Origin: Vigna angularis
Lineage: Eukaryota; Streptophyta; Magnoliopsida; Fabales; Fabaceae
Direction of reading: 5' to 3'
Length of the DNA: 64,000 nucleotides
Assembly: GCF_016808095.1 (NCBI RefSeq)
Contig: NC_068980.1
Span: 10,772,888-10,836,887 of the forward strand
Part shown: positions 1-12,642 of the stretch, piece after piece
Layout of the letters: every line of letters starts with the position of its first letter
Numbering within the stretch: the first letter of the stretch is position 1
The notes under the pieces: generated by a model
Database searches by the model: none
What the model saw: only the letters and a program-made list of their open reading frames with translations
Told to the model about the DNA's origin: nothing
Translations under genes and position numbers: made by a program

Positions 1-60
1 AAGCTTTTCCTTAAATTTTAAATAAGAGGCCATGAAAACCATACAGACAAAAGAAGCTAC

Positions 61-1186
61 TAAGTTGAGAATAACTGTGCAATCATATGAAAATAGTTAG
101 AAATAGTTGTACTGACATTAATTTATGTATTTAGAAATAAAATTATTTTACCATTATGGTATTAATATTATTTGAGTGGGAGAAAGAATATTACTCCCGT
201 TTCTTTATACATCTCAATTTTCGAAATTATTTGTTTTTTTTTTTAATTTAGACCAGCGCGTTAAGCAATAAATTTAAAATATTAGTTATAATCTTTTTAT
301 TTGAAATCCAAGCATCTTTTAGTTAAAATTAAAAAGAGATGCCATGACTGAGAGTATAGAGACATAAGGTTTGTGGCGGCTGTAACAAACCATTGTCAAC
401 AAGTTATTACTTTGACCACGATCAAGAAGCTTTCCACCATTATATCAATAGAAGCTTTTTATTTATTATTTTTATGAGTGTCTGTCTAAGAATCAATTTA
501 ACAATTAATTAGTGTTAGTTTAAGAGTGGCCTTGTATCACTCTAATAAATGTACAAAGACTTTTACCAATTCTAATGAATGCAGTTTTTTTTTTAAATGA
601 ACACAAATAAATTATTATCCATTGTTCTGAACCTCTTTCTTCATTTCTTATTACCTCTTCATTTCTTTTTCAACTCTAAATAATTTGTTTTATGATAAAC
701 CCGTCACTTTTTGTCTTACCCAAATAAAAATTATCTATAATTTGTGATATAATTCTTTGAAATTTATTATTCAAAAAATTAATTTCAATAGTTTTATTCT
801 TATTCACATGCTTTTTTTAATATATAAAATTTATTATCTAACTCATGATATTGAAAGGAAAGACAAATAATAAGAATATAAAAAGTTTGGCCTCTTCATA
901 TAATGGAGATCAAGTTATTATTAGAGTAATATTAGTATATCTACTTTTTATCTCTCATTCTTTTAATTTAATAGTTTTAATTATTATATTACTCTAAACA
1001 TTGCATTGAAAGAAAATAAATAGGAAGAGAGCACCTTTCTTAAATTTAGATTTGGTTGTTTAGATGTCATGTAATTTATAGTTGATGGTTGTAATAATTG
1101 TATAGAGTAAAATTCAAACATAAAACATATAAGATATTTGATGGTGTGAAAAATAAGTTGAATACACAATAAAGGATAATTGAATT
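61..1186. repeat. Diverged duplicate of the terpene synthase upstream region, copy 1, part a
   Basis: This AT-rich stretch is collinear with about 16140-17217, sharing long runs with scattered substitutions and small indels (for example the block around 850-1000 against 16900-17060). It is the left third of an old segmental duplication that continues at 11123-11304 and 15268-15445 after two transposons are removed. No coding region is visible here. The second copy leads straight into the terpene synthase promoter, so this copy may once have stood before a paralogous gene; that is inference. Confidence 0.85.
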
Positions 1187-1734
1187 CATTAGTACAAAAA
1201 TGGTTTTTTATACCTATTAAAAAAGGCTTTTATACCTATTTTTGGGTAGGTATAGAAGCAAGGGGTATAGAAAGTTTAGGATCTTTTATACCTATTATTG
1301 AATCGGTGTAGAATGTTTTACTTTCCATACCTGTGTTATTCATAATAGATATAAAAGTTTTATATTTACACTGAGAAAAAAAATTTCTTTTTATAGCTAC
1401 TAGTGCTATAATAGGTGTAAAAAAACAAGACTTTTTATACATGATGTGGCTTTGACCGGTGTAAAAAGTGACGTTTTTTTTAAAATATTTTATTTGTATG
1501 AACTACTATCCATATTCAGACCTGTATAAGATTCAATCCCAGAATACAGTTTAAATAATCAATAACAAGTAAAATAATCAATATTGTTTTCATTAACACA
1601 TCAAAATGTAATATTTACCTAACAAAGTTCCTAGCTATATTTACCTAACATAGTTACTTAACATATTACACATATAATAGTTCCTAAACTCAAAATGTAA
1701 TATTAAAGCATCCAATCATTTACAAATGGTTAAA

Positions 1735-3200
1735 AGAAATGCAGTCCATTGCTTCCGAACATCCTTTATGACATGTTGTTCCATTGGAGACGTGTTATCA
1801 AATATCTACACAATGAATAGTTTGAGTAAAGTTATAATATTAATGGCTTAAAATCTGTTATAAAATGTTCACGTTACCAATTTCCATGAGTCAACGACAT
1901 TTGCAGATATAATTTTCTGCATGTGTCTCATGACATAATATCCACACTCAAAGCTTTCCAGTTGACGTGAACACTACAAGTTAAATTTATAAAGTATCAT
2001 AAAATTTATAATTGTATTTATAGTTTGAAAGATTAACTACTTACAGTTGGTGCAATGAACTGCAACTTCTTTCTAGAGATGATATGTGTTCCCTGCAACC
2101 TTGAATATGCCTCAACCACTCTATAAAGTTAAATGTACATTGAAATGAGTCTTAAGGAACTTAGTAAAGTCAGATATGTCTACACTACAAATAAATTATT
2201 AAAAACTTACAATATTAGTGTATTTTTAATTGTCAAAGTGTGAGGTTTTTTGTGCAATGAACATAAGAGAACTACAAGAAATTGTTGAGGAAGAATTAGT
2301 AACAATTGCCAGTGACCCCTGTAGATTCAAACAATAATAGTGTTAAATAACATTTACGTAAATAAAATTTTATTAATAAAAATTATATACTTACTGTTAC
2401 AAATAAGGTGCTAAGTACACTTGCTTTTTTCCGTTTACAAAAGCCTCTAAGAGGTAGTTTTGGACCTCTTCACCTTTATTCCCAACTCCTTGAATGGCAA
2501 CATGGTCAATAAAACCATAAATGTGATCATTCTTCTTTTCAATGGTCAACCGATGTAAATACCTTAAACATTGAAAATGAATAATGTTAGAATAAAATAT
2601 TGAATATATTTAAACTTCATAAATGTAGAAATTTACTTACAACAACCAAAGTTGTAGTATTGATATACATAACATATCAGTGCTAGAGAGAATTTCAAAA
2701 ATATCCTTCTGACATATGAAGAAAGAGAGCGAAGATGTCCTGTTTGTGACTTCAGGAGGCATTTGTAACTCTATAGGAGAAAGGGAGATCTTCACTGCTA
2801 ACACACCAAATTGTTCTAGAATTATTTATTGTGACGGCTGCGACTATTGTTGCAGTGATTCATTCATATCTTCCTGCTCTTGTGCTTCAACCTGGTATAC
2901 ATATTTAAAAACTTACAAAATATTAATATTACTAATAAAAACAACAAAGTGCCTAATTAAAACAATTACCTTCTTTACAATTGTTCTTGACAATCTAAGG
3001 GGCCAAAGGATAAAATTTCCAGGGGCCTGTCCCACCGTCTGAACATCCTACGTGGGCACATGGACTCGAGCTGTAGCATCTCGTACGTCTACAACCACCA
3101 CTCTCATCATATCAGTTGTAATGGTTTCATGGTGCATGGTTGACCCCAATGTATACATTTTACCTAAGTTATCCAAATAATATTTGTAAAATATATCAAA
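1735..3200 (-). pseudogene. Ulp1-like cysteine protease (C48) region of CACTA element, in several exons
   Basis: Short exon-like blocks read on the minus strand. The first (about 3200-2945) has the pre-protease region with a stop codon where the second CACTA copy has an open codon. A block near 2320-2220 begins with G-H-W and continues with hydrophobic residues, matching the catalytic-histidine strand of Ulp1/C48 proteases. A block near 1970-1870 contains E-C-G-Y-Y-V-M-R-H-M, the usual catalytic-cysteine motif. The last (about 1815-1735) resembles the C-terminal helix of transposon Ulp1 proteins. GT/AG-like junctions separate the blocks. Such SUMO-protease-like domains are common passengers of plant CACTA and MULE transposons. 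The exon model is approximate; at least one nonsense codon suggests it is defective. Confidence 0.7.
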
Positions 3201-3226
3201 GAATATGATTCAACAAACAAGTACAT

Positions 3227-3763
3227 CTAGACAATATAATAAGATAAATTACCTAAGGCCACCAAGCATTGTAGGGCATCATCATTAAACAACTCGTAGT
3301 CTGCATCAATAGTGGAAGAAGCGTTTTGAGGAGAAACATCACAACTCTCCTTTGTGCTAATACAAAGATGAGAAGGTTGAGGGAAATTCCTAGGTTGGCT
3401 TGAGGAGGAGGCGAATTCTGCTCGCACATCTGCTAACAATTGTGCTCGCATATCAGAGTACTCCTTCTTCAACTGTGCTCTCATATCACCGTACTCTTTC
3501 TTCATCTCGCTGATCTCCTCCCTCATCTCCTATCTAATTTCTTCTCTTATACCCTTGAGGACCTCCTCACTGACATAGGCTTTACTATGATGACTTGTTG
3601 GAGGACCGAAGAATTGACGAATACCAATAAATTTACCAACACCTTGAACACGTCCAGAATGCTCTGGATGATCAATGGCAATTGCCAATATGTCCTCACG
3701 GCCCTCGGGAGTGAATGTACCTTGTGTGCTTTGCTCGACCAACTCATCCTACAACCAAATATT
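3227..3763 (-). pseudogene. TNP1/Ptta-like CACTA protein (Transposase_24 type), interrupted
   Basis: Two pieces (3742-3530 and 3526-3227) lie in one frame and are separated by a single TAG where the second CACTA copy (28622-29143) has an open glutamine codon. The first piece has the signature order of plant Ptta/En/Spm proteins: an E-G-R-E-D-I block, then H-S-G-R-V with G-V-G-K-F, then a Q-F-F-G-P-P block. The second piece is a heptad-like charged helix containing two imperfect copies of a K-K-E-Y-x-D-M-R-A-Q-L unit, a probable coiled coil. An upstream exon kept by the other copy is missing here. In the family this protein binds subterminal repeats. This copy is probably non-functional. Confidence 0.8.
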
Positions 3764-3933
3764 TAAAGTTAAGTTAATCACATATGGGAGATCATATGTT
3801 GTTATTATATGGACTTACATTAAGTGTGTCACTAGACATTTCCCTACATAAATCATTAAGTGTTAATAATAATTAATAGATAAAATAACAAAGCAAAATA
3901 TATAATACATCTAAAATTTCAGTTTATACATTG

Positions 3934-6900
3934 TCAAGTTGCAATGTTCTCCCACAACCCTTCGTGATGATCATCACGTATGGCATGGACGTCGTCTACT
4001 TCATTATCGACATTCAAGGTTGGCATATTTGATGAGAAAGATGGAGTTTCACTAATATCAAGAACGACTTCATCATTGTCATCAGTATAATGCATTGTTC
4101 TACCTTTGAGCACCACTGACCATCTATTGTCTTCAGGATCAGTGACATAAAACACTTGTTTTGCCTGAGACGCCATGATAAATGGCTCTTCAGTATAACC
4201 TTCCTTTTCTAGGTCAACAATGTAAAACCTAGATCATCTATCCTCACGCCAGTATTACCATCAACTCACTTACATTTAAAAACAGGTACTCTAAAACTTG
4301 TGTAATCTATCACCCAAATATCTTTAATTACACCAAAGTAGCACATGGATGCCATCACAGGATTTTTGTCCTTTGAACTCGAGAAATGCATTGACTCGGC
4401 CACAACCATTACTCCACTATTTTGAGTGATGCTTTTTTCATCTTCTTTTTGTGTATGAAATGTGTAGTTATTTATATCATACCCACACCAACATATGACA
4501 TCAAAGTTTGGCTCACTTGATAGCCAATTTAATGTATCAGAAGTTGTATGGTCAGCTTGAACTTGTTGTTTAAACCACTTTAAAAAGGTTCTGTTGTGTT
4601 CATTAATGACCCACTTTTGAGGCATTCGTGGATTATTTCTCTTAACTATATCTTTATGAGCACTTAAGTAGGGGATGACTTCTTCAGTGTTATTCAATAT
4701 ATACATATGTGCTCGTAGAATTTCAGCTCTATTCAGGGTGACAACTTTTGCACTTCTAGTACCCTTACCAACACCTCTTCCATGGTAACGAGACCTAGGT
4801 ACCCCTATAGCTTCAACATCTGATAAGTAGTCTGTACAAAACTCGATAGCTTCCTCAGCAATATATCTTTCAACTATTGATGCTTCAGGACGATATTGGT
4901 TCTTTACATAACCTTTTAATATCTTCATGTATCGCTCAATAGGGTACATCCATCATAAGAATACTGGACCACAAATTCTAACTTGTCTTACTAGATGAAT
5001 AATTAAGTGCACCATAATATCAAAGAATGATGGAGGAAAGTACATCTCCAACTGACACAATATGACCACAACCTCATTTTCTAGTTGATCCAACTTCTCA
5101 ATGTCAATAACTTTACTACATATTGCATTGAAAAAGAAGCACAATCTTGTTAATGTGTATCTAACATTCTTAGGCAATATGCCCCGAATAGCCACTGGTA
5201 GTAGTTGTTGCATCAATACATGACAATCATGAGATTTTAACCCAAGTAATTTATGATCTTTCATGGATATAACTCGTTTAAAATTAGAAGAGTAACCCAG
5301 TGGAACTTTCACACCTTGTAAAAATTCACAAAAACTCCTTTTTTCTTGTTTACACAATGTGTGACATGCTGGAGGCAAGTATGTCCTCTTACCATGTGAT
5401 ATTGGAGCTAATTGTTCTCTTATACCTATTTCAACCAGGTCCAAGCGAGCATTGAGTCCATGTTTTGTTTTCCCTTGCATATTGAGGAGCGTTCCAATAA
5501 TACTATCACAAACATTTTTCTCTACATGCATAACATCTAAACAATGTCTGACATCAAGCACCCTCCAATATGGGAGATCAAATAAAATTGACATTTTCTT
5601 CCATATGTTGCTTGAAGTGCCTTTTTTTTGTGTCTTTCCAAGAATAACACCAATGTCCTTCACATGCTCATATACTTGTGATCCACTTAAAGCCATTGGA
5701 GCTAATTCATTTTCTTGACACCCATCAAATGCTTTCTTTAATTTACGATATGGATGGTTTGTACTAAGAAACCTTCGATGTCCAAGGTGTATTGTTTTCC
5801 TTCCATGCTGTAATTGACGATGACATGTGCCTTCTTCACATATAGGGCATGCTTTATGACCCTTAGTGCTATAGCCACTTAAATTACCATAAGCTGGAAA
5901 GTCGTTGATAGTACAAAATACCATGGCATGCAACTTGAATGAATCACCAGTGTATCCATCAAACATATCAACACCTTCCTCCCATAACATCTTTAAATCT
6001 TCAACTAATGGGGCTAAATAAACATCAATGTCGTTTCCTGGTTGTCTTGGACCTGAGATCATCAAGGATAACAACATCACATATTTGCGTTTCATACACA
6101 ACCATGGAGGTAAATTGTAAATCACTAACATCACAGGCCACGAGCTATGTTTACTGCTCAAGTTTCCATATGGATTCATTCCATCTGTAGCAAGTCCAAA
6201 CCTAATGTTTCTTGAATCTTTACAGAAATTAGGGAACATGGAATCAAAATTCTTCCACTGCATTGCATTTGCTAGATGCCTCAAATTCCCATCTTTTGTA
6301 CGTCCATCTGCATGCCATCTCATGAGTTTTGCATCATTTGAGTTACTAAACAAGCGTTTCAATCGTGGAACAAGAGGAAGATACCACAAGACTTTTGCAG
6401 GAGGACCCTTCCTATCACATTCAAACTCACTCTCTTTTTGTTTGTATCGTGATACCCCACATTGTGGACATTGATGTAACTTGGCAAACTCGCTCTTGTA
6501 CAAAATACAATCATTCGGGCATGCATGGATTTTTTTATACTCCATACCCATGGGACACAATATCTTCTTCGCATCATAATTGCGTGTTGGCAATGTGTTA
6601 CCTTTAGGAAGCATGTCACTCAACAACTCAAGCAACTCTGTGAAGCTTTTATCAGTCCACCCATTTCTTGCTTTCACATTGAACAATTTTAACACAGCTG
6701 ACAATCGAGTAAACTTAGTGCATTCTGGATATAAAGGTTTTTCTGCGTCACTGCACAAGCTGTCATACATATGAGCACGTTGGAAGGAATCATCTCCGAC
6801 ATCACATATCATGTCCTCTAACCGATCACCCATCTCTAAATCAACTTCTTCTACTTCTACTTGAGAGTTACTTACACTTGGCATGTCTATTAATTCACCA

Positions 6901-7121
6901 TGCCATGTCCACTTTGTGTAGCTCTTTAGGAATCCATCACATAGAACATGCTCTCGAATAACTTCAGTTGGTAGTTTTCGCTCATTCAAACAATTAACAC
7001 ACGGACAATAGAATCTTCCGTTATTGTCTGGAACATTCATCTTTGCAAATTCAAGAAATTGTTCTACTCCACTCTCATATTCATTTGTTGTACGTATCAA
7101 ATTTATCCAACTCCGATCCAT
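3934..7121 (-). pseudogene. TNP2-type CACTA transposase with DUF4216-like C-terminus
   Basis: The main frame runs from the methionine at 7121 (start of M-D-R-S-W-I; a further in-frame ATG lies at 7139) to 4953. It continues in the same frame through 4949-4266 after one TGA, and resumes at 4176-3934 after another TGA and a frameshift. In order it shows a cysteine-containing N-terminal transposase-associated domain (about residues 1-75, with C-P-C-V-N-C), the large TNP2 transposase domain (about 180-430), a DUF4218-like region (about 590-710) and a DUF4216-like tail ending around the V-F-Y-V-T-D-P motif. The TGA codons stand where the family has arginine or tryptophan, consistent with C-to-T decay at methylated DNA. 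It would cut at the CACTA termini, but this copy needs at least three repairs, so it is called a pseudogene. Confidence 0.9.
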
Positions 7122-7139
7122 TGTTATCTGTGAAAGCAA

Positions 7140-10100
7140 CCACCTTTACAACAGTCAAAAGTATAATTTACTTAATATATATGCGTAAATCTTCCCTAAT
7201 ATATATGTTTTGGTATGATATTTTAGTGTATCCAAATTGGATGATTTTATAAAATTGGGTTAGATTTAAAAATAATTTTTTAAGAGTTTTATTTAATTTT
7301 ATTATTAAAATTTGTTAATTTTAATGTAAATATTTTTAAAAAAATATTAAAATGGTAAATAAAGAAGAAAAAGTTAATATTTCATAGATATTAAAAAATG
7401 CCTAATAAAAAAACCATCAATTTCTTCATAAATATAAGTTATATTAAGGATTAGAGAGAGTGTAATATTTATGTATGTAATATAGTTAAATACATTAAGT
7501 TTAAGTTATACAGTTTAGACCGATTAAATTGAAATAGTCTCCGATGGGATAATTTATATCTTTTGTATTTCTTATTCTTGACCCTTTAGTAATGCTTAAA
7601 GTTAATAATATAAAGTTTTTTTTACTCAGACTCACAACACTTCACACTTTGACACGTAATAAGTTAGTTTAATGATTAGTTATCATTACTGTAATCTCCC
7701 AAAATTATCTTTATTTCACTAGTTCTCATTTCTGGTATACAGTTACATCATTTAGTATGCTGTAATTTTTTTAAATTTTAATTGAAATCTTCTTAGTGTG
7801 GTATTATTTTATGATATAAACTAGAGTCGTACTAGTTTAATAATGCATTATAATTTTTTAAAATTTAAATTTAAATTATATCAGTTTAAGACCCCTTTTT
7901 TGAATGAACTCAAATCAAGTTGTTACAATTTTTTGTACCTTTGTCTTGTGACTACAATTCCAAAGGCTAACTAATGTTTTTCTGTCTTGTGTGCTTCTTC
8001 TTTTTTTTCACATAAGTTATTTCTCTTTCATTTGTTGGACCTAAAAAGATCTATTTTTGTTTTCTAGTTAGTGCATTAATCCTGAATTTATCTTCTTCAT
8101 CCTCTGAAATGGTCTTGTGAACCATTCGTAGTGGGTTAGAATTTTTCTTTTCAGCAACTATATTATTTGAACTACTACATTCTCATCTCTTAATTTCATT
8201 TTTTTCCATCTCAACCTAGAGCATATGTCCTAATAATACACTTTGACAGAATGATGCTTAGGAACATCCTGCTAGATAACGAACCACTGTTGCTATGTAA
8301 ACACCTCTGCTATTTCCCTATTCACACTACATATTGTTGAGGCTTTTCCTTTCCCATCCGTGATAATTTCCTTCACCTAATAGAGATTTCATATTCTCCT
8401 TATTGCAGTGTACCTATCTGGTGTAATGGATTTACTCATGTTTGTTGTTGACACAATTGTTTTCAATACAGAAAATTGTTTCTACAAGAATGAAAGTAAT
8501 CCATTCTCCTTGTGTTTTACATCAATTAAGAATGAAATAAATGAAAGTAATCTTTTAACCTCAGAATTCTTTTAAAGCTAAATTTCTAAGCTATGTTTTA
8601 CACCAATTGAGTAACCAATTCCTTATTCTAAAGCTTTACCTAAGGTTATCCATTAACACAATGAAGGACAACATTGAAACCAAAACTAGGACTATATATT
8701 TTACTGAAGAGTATGACATGACATCAAGGTAAAAAGTGTCCATGATTGTATCGCAATCCAAAGTCACGACATGACTGTCCTATCACAATCATTCACAATT
8801 TCAAGGAACAATTCATGCAAAGCAATCAATACGGCTATGCCTGAATTTAAAATGTTATGATAGGAAAACACGTGAGCAATAAATTAACATGTCTATATAA
8901 TTTGTTCACTTTGTAAAATTTCTCACCATAATAATGTTTATAAACAAACATTTATATTGCATTGAAGCTTCAATTACTAAAAACAAGTGAGCATGCACTC
9001 ATGGTCATAATTTTAAAGCTTACTCAGAGAAATTCTTCCATAAACATCTCCAAGAAAAGAAAATTGAAAAAGAAATCCTATAAACTAAAATTAACTTATC
9101 CAGGAATTAAAAGCTAGACTTCAAAAAGGCTAACATAGGACCATTTTTTTTGCAAATTAGTTAATGTATAAACTATTTTTATCTTATAAAGAAGTTATTT
9201 TATTTTCCCTTATTATTTTCTTATCCGGTAAGTGTTCTAACAAACCCTTAATGTAAATGATCATTAACATTACAGTGTTCATACCTTCAATCCACAAGCA
9301 AAGACATCAACTCCACAACCTACCAGCTTTCCTCTACACCAAAACCTTTAAAAAGGAAGGGAAAAAATTATTACAGAAAAGGAAATTTCAAAAGGATAAG
9401 ATTATGGTTTAAAGCAGAGAAACAAAAAGTAAGCAGTTAGCTCAAGAAGCTCAAACTTGAAAAAATGCAAGCTGTGCAACCTCTATATCAGAAGAAACTC
9501 AGCCCAACAATTATAGGCCAATAACAAAACCCTCTCTCATCCATTAGTAAAGGGAGAGATCGGTCATCATCACTGATTGTAGCTGCCTAACAAAAAATAG
9601 TAATTCGAAAACTGTTTCCAAACTAGTCTTATACAACACATAATGGGAAATATCTGTTGATTCAGAATATTCAGCAATAATATTATTTATTGTTTCCCAG
9701 TATAGGCATCGTGGGCAATATTCTGAATCAAATATTGAATATAATTTAAGTTTAGATGTGAATTGGTCCTCTAAGATGGCAATTGCAGGGAGCACAACAG
9801 GAGAAAAAGGTAGTATGCATGAATGAATATGAATTGACTCAATTTTTAAATGGAGCAAATATTCAGCAATAATATTTCAGTAAAACAAAGTAATAACACC
9901 TGTCATCAGGTAATGCACTTTTTCTTTTCAATCCATTAAAAGATTGGTATCATTGGAATGGTTCATAACTCAAATCAGAATAAGAAGCTATCAAAACATT
10001 TTAGAAGTTCAGAAGTGACAACCACAGTAACAACCACAGTAGCAGGCTTAAATCTACACAAAAAGCGAAACACAATGGAAACGTGGAAACTCGAGAGGCA

Positions 10101-11106
10101 ATTCTAATTTTAGCCTCTGGATTGTCCAACTCTTCAACGAGTGCCACAATGATCTTGTCAACCTCAACGGAGCAGGATGTAGGAGTATACTTAATACAAC
10201 TTCCAACCTTCTTAAACCACAACACAATGCCTTAATCGAACTTTGGAAAGAATGAAACACAGCTTGCCGAACCACAAATGTCCCAATTAAAACCAAAACG
10301 CAGATTAGGGTTCCTGTGGTTTACGATTTTAGGAATTACTAAGGAATGAAGGAAGAGAAGGATTACTTACCAAATGAAGGGACTGTTGAACGCGTCACCT
10401 TAAGCAACCACAACAACGAACTTCGTGACCTCAATGCACCGAACCACACCAACGAGAAGGCTGAACGAGAAGGCAGAACGAGAAAACCGAAAGAGAAGGC
10501 CGAACACAAACACTTCGTCAACAAACACCAATGCTTCGTCAACAAATTATGAGAAGCCAAAAGAGAAGAAGGTTCTTCGTTGAGGGAGAAGAAGAAAACG
10601 AAGTGAGTAGAATGGGGGACGATCAAACCGTACTTTTCCAGAAGCCGGAGCCCTAAAAATCATAACATTGAGCGCTTCATTGGTGACTTGGTGACTATCA
10701 GAGAATGAGAATGGGAATCGGTGGCGGTTGGAGCGGAAGGAATGAGATTCACGGCGGAGGAGGCAGAGTGGGAAGAGGAAAGAATTTGGTTTTCTGTCTA
10801 ATCGTCGAACTGTAATTTTTTTTCCAAACTTCTATACCAATTTTATCATTTATCAGGTATAGAATTTTTTTTTTAAAGTTATTCCTGTACCGGTTTTAGC
10901 TTTTATTAGGTATAGAAAAAATTCTTTAAATTATTTCCGTACCGGTTATAAGTTGAAGCGGTTTCAAAACATTTTTTTTGCTTTTTTATACCTAATATAA
11001 GTACAACTGGTGTAAAAGAACTTACCTTATTTACAATAATGCCATCGCATCATTTTCTATAGCTGGTGAATTTAAACAAGTAAAAAAAATAGTTATAAAA
11101 AGTGTA
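7140..11106 (-). other. 5' region of the CACTA element without recognised coding sequence
   Basis: This roughly 4 kb part lies upstream of the transposase on the minus strand. A stretch at about 10620-10000 has exon-like base composition and several short open frames. It includes a tandem CTTCTCGTT-type motif (about 10440-10500) and a GTAAGTAAT donor-like site on the minus strand at about 10370. It could be non-coding leader exons of the transposase transcript or captured host DNA. I recognise no protein family in it. The terminal 300 bases (10800-11119) carry subterminal repeats. The rest is AT-rich with nothing I can name. Confidence 0.4.
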
Positions 11107-11122
11107 TTTTGCACTAGTGATT

Positions 11123-11304
11123 GTGTTAAATTTTATTGCAATATTTCAAAATATCAATCTCACATGAAATTTTAATTTGACATCAAGAGATTTTCACAAC
11201 TCTTGTTTAAAAACCGCTACTTCATGTTAATAATTCAATAACAAACAACCTAAGATTATTAAGAGTGATTTACACTTATTATTTTTATATTAAAACATAA
11301 CCAC
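11123..11304. repeat. Duplicate of the terpene synthase upstream region, copy 1, part b
   Basis: This short stretch between two CACTA insertions matches 17218-17400 almost base for base. It links the empty sites of both transposons in the second copy and shows that the insertions occurred about 185 bases apart in the original locus. Confidence 0.9.
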
Positions 11305-12115
11305 TAACACTACAAAAATAATATTTTATAGGAGGGGTTTATTACCGGAGGTTTCAGAAACCTCTGAAATTCTCGATGGTTTATTTTAAAAACCTCTGGA
11401 AATTTTCGCGGTTCATTTAAAACCGCAAATAAATTATTTTTTTTATTCAAAAACTTTTCAAGTGAAAATATGTTTTCATTTTTCCTCTTTACACCGCGCT
11501 AATATTTTTTCATTTTCCCTCTTTACACCGCTTGCTCGTCTTCTCCAAAATAAACCTTTAACGCTTCATCTTCTTTTCTTTTATGACCCTCTAACCAACA
11601 GAGAAGCCAGCCATCGCACATCTCCTCCTGGAATCACTGCCGGCGAGCATGGTGTCCGGCAACGGCACTGGTGCAGCCAGCTCCACTCCTATTTCCTTCG
11701 CTCGTGAAAAGTCAGGGCCTTTCTTCATCTCCATCCACGACCGGTCTTGTCTTCATTCTCCAAAATTTCTTATTCTTGTTTAGTTTAGTAATATTTTTAA
11801 AAATAACAGTGACGGTCTTGCTACAGAGTGGGGAAGCAATGAAAGTTGTGAGCAAAGCAAAGAGTGAATCTGAACATGTAGAGAGAACGAGCTAGGGTTT
11901 GGTTTCACGTTTCTTCTTCCTCTTTTTGTAGGAGCACTTGCTCGCGCACAATAATAGAGACGATTCACACTTTCACATTAGTGAAGCAGCCGTGGAAGAA
12001 ACCGGTTGCTTCTTGATAAAACTATGTGCGTTGGATCTTGGTTAGGAGTTATGGTAGGAAGCTAAAGAAGGAGAAGGTCTTAGTGAGAATTTGAATTGGC
12101 TGCTGTGGAAATAAT

Positions 12116-12488
12116 GTAAATAGGAAGTTGACTACAATGAATAAATTGCTCATGGAGGAGAACGATAGGTTGCAGAAACAAGTGTCTCAACTGGTGTATG
12201 AAAATGGTTATTTTCGTCAACACACTCAAAGTGTAAGATTTATTTTTTGTTGGGGGGCTTTATAAGTAATGATGCCCAATGTAAAAGACTCCAGGGCTTG
12301 ATTTTCTCTTTTAATTTGTGTAGTTTTAGCAATTGCATGCTCAATTTTCAATGTTCATTTACTCTTTCATAGTTTTTGTATATAAATGTTTTAACATGGT
12401 GCTTTCGACGCAGACTACACAGGGAACCAAAGACACAAGTTGTGAATCAGCGGTGACGAGTGGTCAGCATAGTTTAACATCTGTGTAA
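12116..12488 (+). pseudogene. Captured HD-ZIP III transcription factor fragment (two exons with intron)
   Basis: The first block (12116-12232) encodes V-N-R-K-L-T-T-M-N-K-L-L-M-E-E-N and continues with D-R-L-Q-K-Q-V-S-Q-L-V-Y-E-N, ending in F-R-Q-H-T-Q-S. This is the leucine zipper end of class III homeodomain-zipper proteins (REVOLUTA/ATHB8/ATHB15 family). It stops at a GTAAGA donor. After a 181-base intron ending in CGACGCAG, the second block (12414-12488) continues in phase with a T-K-D-T-S-C-E-S motif and a T-S-G-Q-H motif, also family signatures, then meets TAA. Homeodomain, START and MEKHLA regions are absent. The retained intron and phase show DNA-level capture from a genomic locus. 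It lies inside the non-autonomous CACTA element, on the plus strand. Confidence 0.9.
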
Positions 12489-12607
12489 TTGGTTTTATTC
12501 TTAACTGGTTCATCTTCCCCAAAAAGGATCCAAGACTGTAAGATAATCTCCCATTTTATTAACCTTCATGATCATCTTAATTATAGGTTTTTCGTTAATA
12601 TAGTTTT

Positions 12608-12642
<35 letters not shown>

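Larger units (their letters stand above)
1187..11119 (-). mobile_element. CACTA (En/Spm) DNA transposon, transposase-bearing, 9.9 kb
   Basis: The right terminus reads (reverse complement) CACTAGTGCAAAATA and the left terminus is the mutated match CATTAGTACAAAAAT. The element is flanked by the 3-bp target duplication ATT (1184-1186 and 11120-11122). The duplicate copy of this locus shows the empty site with one ATT at 17215-17217, which fixes both borders. Subterminal regions carry many short copies of a motif containing TATACCTA or TAGGTATA, as expected for CACTA transposase binding zones. On the minus strand it encodes, in order, a TNP2-type transposase, a TNP1/Ptta-like protein and a Ulp1-like protease, all with lesions. 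About 4 kb of 5' sequence (7140-11119) has no recognised coding region. Confidence 0.93.

Noticed and set aside
9544..9858. Minus-strand 104-codon frame in the 9.9 kb CACTA
   Set aside because: No motif is recognised, and it contains an internal inverted repeat around TATTCAGAATCAA that could inflate the open frame. It is left as unassigned element sequence.
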